From the NCBI GenBank assembly GCA_910592005.1, contig CAJVPP010000229.1, positions 1-39,207 on the forward strand: a stretch of DNA of 39,207 bases. The letters are read 5' to 3'. The position numbers were made by a program, and so were the translations under genes. Position 1 is the stretch's first letter, and the number at the start of each line of letters is the position of its first letter. The notes below the pieces were generated by a model. That model saw only the letters and a list, made by a program, of their open reading frames with translations, ran no database searches and was not told where the DNA came from. Source of the stretch: Funneliformis mosseae (lineage: Eukaryota; Glomeromycota; Glomeromycetes; Glomerales; Glomeraceae). Of the stretch, positions 1 to 11,059 are shown piece after piece.

Positions 1-3000
1 TATTCTTTTTCAAATGTGCTTTTTAATTATAATAATTAATGATAAATTTAAAATTTTTTATTAAGAGTAAAGTTCACATTAAATTTTATAAAATATGTGT
101 AAAAAAAATACTTCTATCTGTTATATACTTTTGAAATTTAAATATTATATGTAATTTTATTTGTTCTACAACTTCACTTAATCATAAAAAGTAGTTTTTA
201 AATGCCAATTTTGAGTTTAATAATAAGAAACTACAAATTTTACTTAATATATATAAGTCACAAAACAGTTTGCTTAGCAGAGTCAAATTTTCTTAAGTTA
301 TAATGAGAATTTACTTAGCAGAGTTGAAAATAGTTTGCTTATTGATCATAGTAAATTTTGAAATTTCATCTGACCTATATATAGATTGTTCAGAATCCTA
401 TCTATGTTACTATTGATTGTGATTTTTACTCCTTTCCCTTAGTTTTTAACTAACCACCATCTCTTCTTCTTCATAGTTTTAGCTGATACTTAAGTAAAAT
501 AAATGCTTTTTTTAAAAAATTAATAAAAAAAAATTTCACCTTTTTAATATAGTTTCATTAGGATGTTTATCTTTTAATAAGCATGACTATGATATGTATA
601 TAGGTATTATATATATTATATGAAATTGGCTGCTTCATCTTTCCTTTTTGCAATTCTAATACTCTCCCTATTTTGGTCACTTCATCTATATTCTTATTTT
701 AGTTTAAATATTAACTTATAAGAAAAAAATAAAAAAAATTATATTTATTTCGATGATATTTTAAGGGAAATTTTTTTTTTAACTATTTTAATTTTATATC
801 CTTATTATATTTGTTAGCACATCTTATCATCTTAAATAAACTATCTATTTGATATATGATAGTTCAAATATTTCTTTACTTAAACAAAGCTTGCCATCTC
901 TATGTGATGTTCAGAAGAAATAGTTATCGTTTGTTATATCTAGTTAAGTGCAAGTGTTTATATTCTTTTAAAGTTAAATACTATTAAATAATATCTTATA
1001 AATTTAACAAAAATGTTTCAATAAAAACTTTTTTTAACTATCAAAAAAACATATCTTCAAAAATAATTTTCAATGCACTATTTGATATATGTATCATCCC
1101 AAACTTAATTAATTATATTGAATTATATGATAAATAATAATTTAGGTGTTCAAAACTTTAAGATCGAGCTGTAATTACACATACTTACAACCAATTTTTT
1201 TATGAAAATTATTTTTTATTTTTTTTCTTAACTGTAACTTTAAGCATTACAATAACTTTTGAAACAACAGTGAAATTGCGAACTTTAAATTGATTAGCAT
1301 GTTATTTTTTAGCAAAGTGGTAAACGAAGTTGTTAAAATTAGACATTTTAAGATGATATGAAAGGTTTGCTATTAAAATTAAGTTATGAATATAGTAAAT
1401 CATATGATTTGTAACGTGATTATAAATAGTTTACTTCTCATGTTATTTTCATAAGAAGTTCTAATATAAATAGTTTGCACTCATTTATTAAGGTGTTTCT
1501 AATTTGGTACTGAATCAATTAAAGTATATCTTTATATTCTAATGCGTTCAATTGGTTCACAACAATCTGAATAATTTACACTAGCATCTCGCCTATTTTC
1601 GCTCTATTACTAATATAAGTGATTATATCCTTAAGCAGTTAGTGATAATTGGGAAGATGTTATACACGATTTTTTGCAAAGAAAGAAATATGTGATTGCT
1701 GCAAAGATAAACACTTACCATAGCCGAAAATTTTATGCAATCTTAGATATTACAGAAATTATTTTTTGCTTATATTCCATTATTAATGCTGAATCTCTCT
1801 ATCAAATTCTTTTGACCAGAAAATAGAAACAGTAATTAAAGGATATCTTTTGGATTTTAGTGCATTATAGTATCCTCTGAAAGTTTCTTTACATTGATCA
1901 TGATATTTTAAACATTATTTTTAAAACTAAAAAGAAATTAACAATAGATTACAAGAAAATTATAAACCATTTTTTTTGTGTGTTAGCTTTATCTTTACTT
2001 ACCTGAACCTTTAAGTTTAATTTTTTCTGTAATGATAACTTTGTGAACACAGAAAAAATTAACATCTATAAAAAGAAAGCGTTACTTTTGTGTCAATCAA
2101 TTATTTTGCTTTGATATTTATTTAAATATTTGAATATCAAAAAAGGCAGTGTTAGTTAATGTCGCAACAACATTATTTTTAGAATGCCAAGAAATCATCA
2201 AAAAAATCAAGATTTTAATCAGACATAAAGATCGGTATCAAGTACACTTCTTACTATATAATCAATTTTAACAAGCTCTTTAAAGAAGTAAGAGCATAGA
2301 ATAGTTGTATTTTTGACTAGTAAAAAAACTTAAAAATTGCAACGAATTATCAAAAATAGTGTTCATATTGCTTTAAATTTATAGAGGATGTTTATATTAC
2401 TTTAATGACTAGTTTGATTTTTGAAATTATCGATTAATCTCAATATATAAAATGCAAAAAAATATTAGTTTACTATTGATTATACAAATTTTGTAAGTAA
2501 ATGAATTTTTTTTGTAATTTTTTAATTATTCTGAGCTTTTTAAATATTCATAAGCTTAACAAAAATAGCAGAATAAATTATAAATCAAAATACATTTGGT
2601 TATAATATAAATGAATCAAAAAATTCTCAAAATATCAAAAAGGTTTTTAACGAGATAATTCTTGTTAAATTTATTTGCATTATATATCAATGCAGAATGT
2701 AAAAAATTAATTTAAAGATAAATAAATCATCTACTTTCTCAGGTGTATTTATATTTTTAATATGCATTTTTAATATTTTTATAGTGAAAATCTCGTAAGT
2801 TGAATAATGAAAATAAATAATAAAATATATTTTACATTATCTGAAATATTTGATGATACTAAATTTTCAAAAATTTCTGATATTTATAATTTAGGTATGA
2901 TTATGTGTTGCAATAATTTTGACAATGTTTTACATAATATTAACTTTATTTTATGAAATTATTAATGGTAAATGCCTACATTAAAACTTATCATTACTAA

Positions 3001-3057
3001 CAAAAACCTTACATTACGTAAAGTTTAAATTAGGCAATAATAAGTCCTATAAGGAAA
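1..3057. other. AT-rich region without recognised gene
   Basis: No coding region, RNA gene or known element is recognisable here on either strand. Two small features stand out. The word CTTAGCAGAGT occurs twice between 270 and 330, a short direct repeat. A TATA-like run (CTATATATAG, about 376-385) is followed by pyrimidine-rich sequence near 430-480, which could be an orphan promoter. A 63-codon open stretch at 1635-1826 on the plus strand matches no family I know. Confidence 0.5.
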
Positions 3058-3084
3058 TAGGCTCCCACGTCAGCCTAAGCTGAC
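3058..3084 (-). ncRNA. candidate guide-RNA scaffold hairpins at tnpB 3' end
   Basis: Immediately around the tnpB stop (3075-3077) two perfect 6-bp stems overlap. One is GTCAGC/GCTGAC with a 4-nt loop (3069-3084). The other is TAGGCT/AGCCTA with an 8-nt loop (3058-3077). They share bases, so they are mutually exclusive. In TnpB and Fanzor systems the guide (omega/fRNA) comes from the 3' end of the nuclease gene and the element's right end, which is where these stems lie. The RNA function is inference from position and structure. Confidence 0.4.
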
Positions 3085-3516
3085 TTCTTTTTCTTTTTTG
3101 TAAGAGTAAGATATTTTAAGAGAATATTACAAGCATCATTTATGTCTCTATCAAGATTTATTTTATATTGGGGGTAGCAAAATTCCTTAGATCCACCTAA
3201 TTTTTTATGAATGTAACCACAGAATCTGAAAGTTTTGCTTGTGTATTCTTCTGTATAAATTACAACTTGACACTATGGATATTTACGTGACTTATGAACC
3301 AAATACTGTTAGAAGTGATAATGTGATTATGTACATATGACTCGAGCAGTCTTAGAACTAATGTATCGTTGTTTACGTCAGACCATTCCTTGGATGCGAA
3401 ATTCAGGTAGTAGTATTATACAATAGTTTTCACAAAGCTATTTAGCTAGCTTATAATGATAATCATTTATAAGACAATGGATTTTCTTATAAATTTGCAA
3501 CATAACACAATGTAAT

Positions 3517-3593
3517 CTATAATTAAAAAGTAGCAAATACATTTAATTATAAATAAATATCAAATAAATAATTAATTAATAAATAAATTGTAC
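3517..3593 (-). other. intron in tnpB (77 bp)
   Basis: On the minus strand the donor is ACAG|GTACAA and the acceptor is AATTATAG|ATT. The AT-rich interior contains in-frame stops, and recognisable TnpB sequence resumes downstream. Boundaries are chosen by consensus and family continuity. Confidence 0.6.
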
Positions 3594-3783
3594 CTGTAAT
3601 GTTTTTGCTTATTTTTTTTCCTATAAATTTGGTCACACTTGCTTTGGAGTTTGTCATATACATGACATAATCTGTAAACTCAGCCAATGTTATTTTTTTC
3701 CATTCAACAGCTGTTTTACTTGGATTATAACCAGTCATAAATGTACATACACTTGGATTCAGAGAAATCACACCTGATCTTTC

Positions 3784-3862
3784 CTATTAAATTATTAAAT
3801 ATATAATTAATTGAAGTTTTAATTTAAAAGATAATATAAATAATAAAAAAAAAGATAAAAAC
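3784..3862 (-). other. intron in tnpB (79 bp)
   Basis: The donor is CAAAAG|GTTTTT and the acceptor is TTTAATAG|GAAAG on the minus strand. Removing it joins the PIFQK segment to ERSGVISLNPS, keeping the frame and the order expected before the RuvC-I block. The donor context (CAAAAG|GTTT) is the same as in the tnpA intron. Confidence 0.75.
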
Positions 3863-4353
3863 CTTTTGAAATATAGGACCTTAGTTTTCAGCCCGTATTT
3901 TAAGTAGTTTAGGTACACAAAGATAAAATTCACCAAGCCGATTCAGAACAAGTCAGCTATCATGTTCAAGTTTTTCTGGAAGAGGTTCTGATGACTTGAT
4001 TTTATGAAGAAATGAATATTCACCACGAGATTTACCCCAATGCTTTGATAAGATTGCAATAGACTGCTGAGGATTTTTTTTAGAACAAAATTTCATATTA
4101 AATTTTTTATGATTAGAAGCAAAGTTAGAAGAATATCCTTTAAGCAAGTCATTCATTGCTTCATCATGAATGTCGTAGGGAGTTTCAAGAACCTATTTGA
4201 GGTTGGTATCAATGAAGTTTTTGGCGTTGAGATATAGTGCACATAGATCCTTTTTTTTTCGATTGATATCTTCTTTTTTGATCACAGTAAGACACTGATT
4301 GTATATTATCATGCTGTTCCATCCATCTTCTGAGTTTCAGACGCTCCTGCTGG

Positions 4354-5045
4354 TTAGGATAAATATGAATCTGTAGTACCTTGCCTGTTGGAGGTTTCTT
4401 CACTTCTTTCTTGGACTTCTTGGAGCTCTTGAGTAACATCTCTTCTCTTTCTGCGATTTGCAGCTGAATATAATCCATTATGTTACGCTACAAACACTGT
4501 GATAATTGCAAGCAAATCTTCTGCAAGTTTTCTAACTTCACTACTTTAACACTAACATCTGTACTAAGTACCACAAGCTGCATCCCATTCTTCACAAAGA
4601 TCCATTTCACAAGCTCAGATCTAAAATGATACAATCAGTCCTAATAAAAAAGTTAGCAAAATAAAAACAATAAATTAAAGCAAATAAATAATTAAATTCA
4701 AACCTTTTGAGTAACCACCACTTCTTTGATTCCTTCTATGTGTATTTGTTCTAGAAAGACAAACCTTCTGTGTTTCCAGTTAAGCCCTGAGCTAATGTCG
4801 CTAACGATTTTGTATTCTGGGTAGTCACCTCTTTAATGCTCTGAACTGACTCTGGCATAGCAGATCTTAGCCTTTTGCGTAGGTTATGTTAGGTTGTCTC
4901 TAAAGATTTCTCGTATGTCTGTAATTGAATAAAGTCATTTTCCACCAGGTATCCTGACAATAGCAATTCTTCTGGAGTTAGCTCATCATCACAATGTTTT
5001 GACTGAGATATCATATATCTCTTTAATTTTATTTGCACTTTAGTA
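4354..5045 (-). pseudogene. tnpA: IS607-type serine recombinase, broken
   Basis: IS607 TnpA is a serine recombinase that catalyses excision and integration. The minus-strand frame shows a MerR-like helix-turn-helix (IYDISVKTL, then the RIPGGK wing), then the catalytic-domain start ICYARVSS with the nucleophilic serine. It continues with YPEYKIVSDISSGLNWK, IEGIKEVVVTQK, SELVKWIFVKNGMQLVVLSTDV, LAEDLLAIITVFVA and the basic tail SAANRRKRR. A 63-bp intron (4641-4703) splits the conserved QKD-RL motif. Breaks: three consecutive TGA codons (4983-4991) where the family has Arg-Arg-Trp, further stops at Gln or Arg positions, a small deletion after the catalytic Ser block and one frameshift after VSVK. 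The true start is not visible; the frame opens after a stop at 5040-5042. Confidence 0.85.
4641..4703 (-). other. intron in tnpA (63 bp)
   Basis: On the minus strand the donor is CAAAAG|GTTTGA and the acceptor is TTTTTATTAG|GAC. It interrupts the most conserved recombinase motif (T-Q-K-D-R-L) exactly between K and D, and splicing restores the motif. An intron in a gene of bacterial type shows domestication of the element to a spliceosomal host. Confidence 0.8.
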
Positions 5046-7700
5046 AGTAATTTTGTTTTGCTTCAGGGTTGTTAAAAATATGGTCTTTGTTAAGGAACGT
5101 GAGGTTGTCAAATCTTTACAAAACCGTATTAATAATTAATAAACTCAATAACATGAAAAATATAGTTTATTCTAGAATATTCGAAATTGTCTCAATGGTA
5201 CTCCCGAAATTGTAAAAAAAAAACAAATGGTATATTATGATTGGTTAAAATAATTTTTTTATACAAAATCTCAATTTCAGATCTGACATTTGGCAAGAAT
5301 AAATTTTTAATATAAAAACCTTGTCATAATGAACCAAATTTTTCAAAAAAAACCTTTTACAATAAATTTTAATTTGTTTTTTATTTTATTTTTAAATTCA
5401 GCTGACTTTTCATCAAATTTTACTTTATTAACTTAATGCCTTCTTTTTTTTAAAAAAAAATAAAAAGAAAGATTAATAAATGAATAATGACCAGAATTTT
5501 TTATAAATTCTATATCGTTAAGGATATAGTATCTTTAGCTCATTTTAAAAGTCTTTTTGTTTGAATTCCTAAGAGATAAATTTAATATTTTTATTACTAA
5601 ACTCTTTCATTTACATCAAATTTCAAAGTTGGCCTTGCAATTAATTAATTTTTGCCTTAGTTTTTTATGTGACTAAATTAATATCTATACTCCTAAAAGT
5701 TGTATATTTTTTATTGATGAATTATATCAAAATTTGTGTGTCATGATATTCATATACAATATTAAACTAATTTATCTTAAACATTTACATTTTACATAGT
5801 GTAACTCAATGATCCATACACTACTATTACTTTGCAAAATATAACAATAATAGGAAAAATCATAGATAATCTTAGATAGCTACAGCCTAAAACAAAAGTA
5901 AAAAAATTAAAATAGAAAAAAACTAAAAATATATACATCTATACAATCTAAAGTGATTCACAATAGAAATCATTTAAAAAAAAAAAGAAAAAAAACTAAT
6001 TAGGCTAAGTAATTCAATTTATAATATTTTTATCCTTAATCTAATTAGATTTAGGTAAAGAAATATTTTTAAAAAAATTTTGTTTTATATAAATTGAACC
6101 TTCATTTGTTCATGTTCATGTTTTATTAGAACTAGCATAGATTCATGATATAAAAGTCACTATCAGAAGAATAATTTACACGTTAAAAGTAAAATTTTCA
6201 ATCAGATTATATACATTTTATAAATTTTGTGTACAAAATGGAAGGAGAAATATTAGTTATACAATTGTTACACTTGAAACTGATTTTTTTATATCAAATA
6301 TGATTTGAATTAAATTTATTTCACTTTTAGTTAGTTCAACATAAAGTCTTTTACGTTTTGTGATTATTTATTCCAATATTTTAGATATTTATCCAAATAG
6401 AAGATAATTTGAATTTTATTGATATTCATTTTCAAACTAACAGTAATGATGCTATAAAAGTCACATTTTTTTTTAACTGATACCCATGAATCATTTAAAA
6501 TACTAATTTATATATTTGCTTTCTTTAAATAAAAATTTTATATTCATATTTTGAAATTTGGTGTAATAAAGCCCTTAATCAGTAATTTCACAGTAGCAAA
6601 TGCTTCACCAATCAAGTGAAATGAAAGTGAATATGTTATTAATTATTCACGTATACGTTAGTTGCCTGAGCAGAAAAAGAAAAAATTAAATAAAGCTGGT
6701 CAAAAAAAAATATTGAAAGTGATTGTATAACTAAGAAAAGACATATCTGTAAAATTATTTTGTAAAGAGTTGTTTTAAATATTTACATAATTTGCAATAA
6801 TTCATAAGAGTTCTTTATTGTAAAATAATCAAAGGTATTAATTAAAATGCTTTGTGCAGTAGTTTCGCCATACTTATTACACAATTTTGAAAATTATAGC
6901 CATTGCCTAATCCGATACAATTGTATTTATAAACATCTTTGCTCTTGATTTATGTGCTACGAAAAAATAAAAATTACTAAATGAGATATGGCGATAGCTA
7001 TAGACTTTTTTTTTGGCTGAAGTTTCAGTTTTGGGTTTCATGTCAACTTGAATCTTATAGAAATTACTACATTTGTTGTAGTAATATATTAATCTCATCA
7101 AATCACAATAAATTTTTCTTTGTTCTTAAACAAGTATTTGACTAAATACAAAAATGAAAAAACACTTTTTACTGTACTAAACAGTTTAACGTCAATTGTT
7201 TATATACAACAAAACAAATTTTTTGTCTTCTAAATTATCATTAATTAATAGCTTAAATTTAAAACGTCTAAATTCAAACATAATATTTTATAATTATTAT
7301 TGTTTGCTACAGTACATGCTTAATAAAGTATGGATCAAAATCAAAAAATTTTAATTTAGGTCCATTGATATATTGCGTATTTGTATACGATTACTTGCAT
7401 AATAAATTTTGAAAGACACACAATTAAGTGTATAACATAATTAATAAAATTGTTTCATCACTCTCATTGTTCACAATTTAATGGTAATTCAACATAATCT
7501 ATTGAAAATTATAATATTTTACATTTTGTGATTCTTTATTCTAAAATTTTGGATAATTTTCCTATGGGAAATAAAAAATTCTTTAATTAATACAGCATAT
7601 TATTAAGTGTATTTATGAGATCATTTGTTGATTTGATACCAATTCTTTAATTCAAGAATTGCTTTTGATATAACGAGTTTAATTTTAAATCCAACCGATT
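5046..7700. other. AT-rich region without recognised gene
   Basis: No coding region, RNA or transposon signature was recognised on either strand. The sequence is A/T homopolymer-rich with scattered short open frames that match no family. A 64-codon minus-strand frame at 6907-7101 has composition like the surrounding non-coding DNA and no motif. Confidence 0.5.
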
Positions 7701-7743
7701 GATCTGACAGATTGTAGGTTATTAGAATGGTAGGATAATAAAC

Positions 7744-7786
7744 ATTAGGGTGCCAGGTTGCCCTAATAATTATTTATTTATAAATA
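7744..7786 (+). promoter_or_regulatory. hairpin plus TATA-like box, possible LTR or promoter fragment
   Basis: A 7-bp perfect stem ATTAGGG/CCCTAAT (7744-7750 and 7761-7767) lies just upstream of TTTATAAATA (7777-7786). Downstream sequence to about 7900 is richer in C and CpG than its surroundings. This TATA-then-C-rich arrangement resembles a core promoter inside an LTR. No partner LTR was found in the window, so this could be a solo LTR or chance. Confidence 0.3.
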
Positions 7787-7899
7787 CGAGCTTGAAATCC
7801 TTAAACAGCTCAACATTCTACACTCGCCCTTGTATTTGCATACATAACCTTAAAAACCTTCCTTTAATCCCTCTGTGATATTTTCGCTTTTGTCATTTT

Positions 7900-9420
7900 A
7901 ACACTTTATTAAATAAATTTAGCATCAATATTACTCATTTTTACTTAATAAAACCTTTTGCTTACGTTTAAAATTGTTTACAAATACATAAATGAAAGAA
8001 ATGAATACAACACTATTAAAATTGAGTCACAATACATAGAAGTCAATAATCTGTAATGTGTAATCTACCTAGTACAGTAAGTTTCACATCTAATGACCTG
8101 ACATTTTAAAGTTTTAACTGAATTGCTATAAAATATAAAGTATATATAAACTATCATATTAATGAAATACAAAAAAAAAAAATCACATAGAACTTTTGAA
8201 TTATTATATAGCTTTTATTGATTTGTTTGTTATATTCATTATAATTATATCTCAATTTAATTTAATCTAATTACAAAATCATTTAAAAATCAATTTTTAA
8301 TTTTATAAATGCAAATTTCTAGTTTACAATATATTTAAAAAAATTATTAACCCTTAATGATAATAAAATTGCAGACAAATTGCCTGCAACTCTAATGTTT
8401 TCATTAATTTTTAACTTAAAATTTTACTAATTTTTTTTTGATTTTTAAAAATTTATAATAATTAATATGGATAACAATTTGTAGGAAAATTTTTCTGTAA
8501 AACTGTTGAAAGGATATAAATACAGATAAAATGTATAGTAAATAATATAAATAGCATAGAAAAGTTCTCGATAGCAATTATAATGAACTTGAATAAAAGT
8601 TAATAAATAAATAAATAATAATATCATATGACGATAATTGAAAAAATGTTATATATATAGTTTAAAAGCACAATTACATTAGCCCAAGTTACTAATAAAC
8701 TTATTAAAAAAATCTTTCTTTAATCACATCATAGAGTATTCATTTTTTTCAGTCCTGAGGGTATGATTAAATAGGAGTCGACTGTAAAGTATAATTTGAA
8801 TCGCATTCTGCTTATGTAAAAATTTAATATTATAAGATAGTTCTTTGTGTTCTTCATACAATTTTGAAAAGTTGACCTGAAGGAGACAATTTGATGTTTC
8901 CATTATGATTCTTTTTAAATTAATACCTATTTATACTTGATGAAAGTATTTGAAATATTTTATTATTATTAGGTGCTTCAATAATACTTATAATGTCATT
9001 TAAAGGTAAGAAAGCAGTTTGAAAACCTGCCGTCACCAATTTTAATTTTCTTTATTAAAGTTGAATTGATATTTGAATTTATTTTTTTTGCTTTATAGTC
9101 ATAAGCATTTATTTTTTAAAAAATAAAATAATAAAAATAGTAAATAACATTATAATAGATATAAAGTCGAGTTTGTAGTTTATAAAAAAATTAGTTCACA
9201 TATTTTACCTTGAACGAAAATAAAATTTCCTTTATATATATTAAAATAATACGATCTTTCAATTTTACTAAATATTTGTATATCACAAATACACCAATGA
9301 TTGAAATTTATTTTTTCATCATATCTATAAAACTGAGTATTATGCAAAAACTAATGCATATCATATGAAATTTATATATTTGAAAGCTGAAAACCAGCTG
9401 ATTTATTAATATTTTTTTTA
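7900..9420. other. AT-rich region without recognised gene
   Basis: Nothing supportable was found on either strand. Open frames such as 8445-8627 (minus) are Tyr/Ile/Phe-rich translations of AT repeats and show no domain. Confidence 0.5.
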
Positions 9421-9427
9421 ATATCCA

Positions 9428-9508
9428 CTAATCAGCCAAATATCTTCCTACTGTTCTATAAGACACACCCATACCACCTAAAGATAATTTTGTTACCAAT
9501 GTGGTGAC
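9428..9508 (-). pseudogene. short helix-turn-helix-like transposase fragment
   Basis: The minus strand reads VTTLVTKLSLGGMGVSYRTV and then GRYLAD before a TAG. The pattern of a short helix, a Gly-rich turn and S-Y-R-T-V-x-R-Y-L looks like a DNA-binding helix-turn-helix of a transposase. Only about 26 codons are visible, so the family is not assignable. Confidence 0.3.
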
Positions 9509-9512
9509 CATA

Positions 9513-9545
9513 TAGCCACTACTTAATATAGTAGGTGTATGGCTA
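9513..9545. repeat. imperfect hairpin beside the HTH fragment
   Basis: TAGCCA (9513-9518) pairs with TGGCTA (9540-9545), and inner bases CACTAC/GTAG-GTG extend the stem with a bulge. It directly adjoins the helix-turn-helix fragment and could be the terminal structure of a decayed element. Confidence 0.35.
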
Positions 9546-11059
9546 TTTTATGTTAAATTTAATGTGACGTTATATATTGAATATAAAAAATGTATAGTAA
9601 AATGCAATAGTATTATAGAAAATGTAATGTTAATTCAAAGTAAATATGTAAATAATTTAAAGTAGATAGAAAGTAAATATGTAAATTATTTAAAGTATTC
9701 GTATATTAAATGTATAGCATATATATAATAGACTTATAGTAATATGTGTTCTTTGCAGTAAATATAAATTTGCTAAATCCAATTTTAACCCAAATCTAGT
9801 CTAAATAAAAGAGAGGGAAAACATTATAAACATTCATGAAAGTAAAGTAAATCTTTAATAAGATAAAGAAAAATTTTGAAATATACTTATATTAATTTGT
9901 TTGTAAAATATGATAAAATTTTTGTTTTTAATTTTTAGAATTCGTAAAGATTCTCTGAATTATTATTCTTTTCATCTTTTGAAGTTATAAAAAAATAGTT
10001 AGTACAAGTAAGAAATGATAAAAATAAAACAAACAAAAGATACAACTCACCATTATTATAATATATGTTATATTAAATAGCTTTAAAAAAGAATTCATTT
10101 TTTAAATACCGCCTATTTTCTGAATTATGATAATTATTTGTGCATCTTACATTACAATTATGTACAAAATGCGTCTTTCAAACTTGATCCATGACTGTTA
10201 ACGGAAAAATCTTGTGATAAAATTCATCATTACGAAGGACAAATATTAAACAATCCAATTTATCATGACTCTTATTAATATATTTGAACTAATTAATGTA
10301 GATAAACAGATATAAATATTTATCGTTACTTTTATATTTGAAAATACCTTTGATGATTGCATAACTTTCACCATAATCAGTAACTTGAATTGTCATAATA
10401 TCATTTGTATTTAAATAGCATTAGATTTCAGTATTTTGTATATATTGAATGTAAAATGTGTATTCATAAAAATTACAAGTTTTGTTGATCAGTAATGCAT
10501 AATATCTAAAACTTTCATATGTAAGGGTTAAATCAGTTCGAAAAGAACTTGTATCAATTCTAATATTCATATTGTGAACTGATACTGGCTTTTTAAGTAT
10601 TATATTTCAAAATTGACTAGATTGTGAATAAATAGTTAAAATCTTGAGATATATTTATGAATTCAATACTGAATCATAAATTTCGAAAATCGATTCCACT
10701 ATCTGCAAGATGCTGAATGGATTGTAAAGTTATATAGCATTTTAATAAGTCAAATTCGATATTCTTACAATTGGTATATGGAACTATATTTTAAAGATAT
10801 TATAAACCATCTCTTTTATTCTAACTTCAGTATTCGTAAAAGTTTTAAATATCCTTATATGTTGTAATAAATGACAACTAGCATGAAGGTTAGGAAGATT
10901 CACAAAGTCATTGAATAACTATAATTATAATATAGTTAGCATTAAATTGTCTCTAACATATAAAATTTTTTTTATATTCAGAGAATCTAGTTCAATTTTG
11001 ATATTTATTATTAGCCTAAATCTACTATTTATATAACTAATATATATATAAACTTTACC
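9546..11059. other. AT-rich region without recognised gene
   Basis: No feature recognised on either strand. A short direct repeat occurs around 9640-9700, where AAAGTAAATATGTAAAT-type words recur. The 3' boundary abuts the splice-donor-like end of the transposase exon at 11060. Confidence 0.5.

Larger units (their letters stand above)
3075..4478 (-). pseudogene. tnpB: TnpB/Fanzor-like RuvC nuclease, broken
   Basis: TnpB and Fanzor proteins are RNA-guided DNA nucleases of transposons. The N-terminal half has the typical opening (VLQIHIYPNQQERLKLRRWM), then the block AMNDLLKGYSSNF and RGEYSFLHKIKSSEPLPEKL. The RuvC-I block reads ISLNPSVCTFMTGYNP where the family has a D-P-G-x-R motif, so the catalytic Asp is Asn. 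Further on are a RuvC-II-like LLPEF, a zinc-ribbon region (TSKTFRFCG ... FCYPQYK) that has lost several Cys ligands, and an intact RuvC-III block LDRDINDACNILLKYL. Two introns (3784-3862 and 3517-3593) rejoin the frame. At least nine in-frame stops and a few frameshifts break it. The start ATG (4476-4478) overlaps tnpA. It is certainly inactive as a nuclease. Confidence 0.85.
3058..5045 (-). mobile_element. IS607-like transposon, degraded, with introns
   Basis: The two-gene order tnpA then tnpB, read on the minus strand, is that of IS607-family elements. TnpA is a serine recombinase with a MerR-like N-terminus; TnpB is the RNA-guided RuvC nuclease related to eukaryotic Fanzor. The start of tnpB lies inside the end of tnpA, as is common in IS607 elements. 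Three GT...AG introns interrupt the genes (4641-4703, 3784-3862, 3517-3593), so this is a copy long resident in a eukaryote rather than bacterial contamination. No terminal inverted repeat is seen, as expected for IS607. The right end is probably just beyond the hairpins at 3058-3084; the left end, upstream of tnpA near 5050-5110, is not resolved. Confidence 0.85.

Noticed and set aside
1635..1826. 63-codon open plus-strand frame
   Set aside because: No start codon in a useful place, no motif and no neighbouring exon signals; such runs are expected occasionally by chance.
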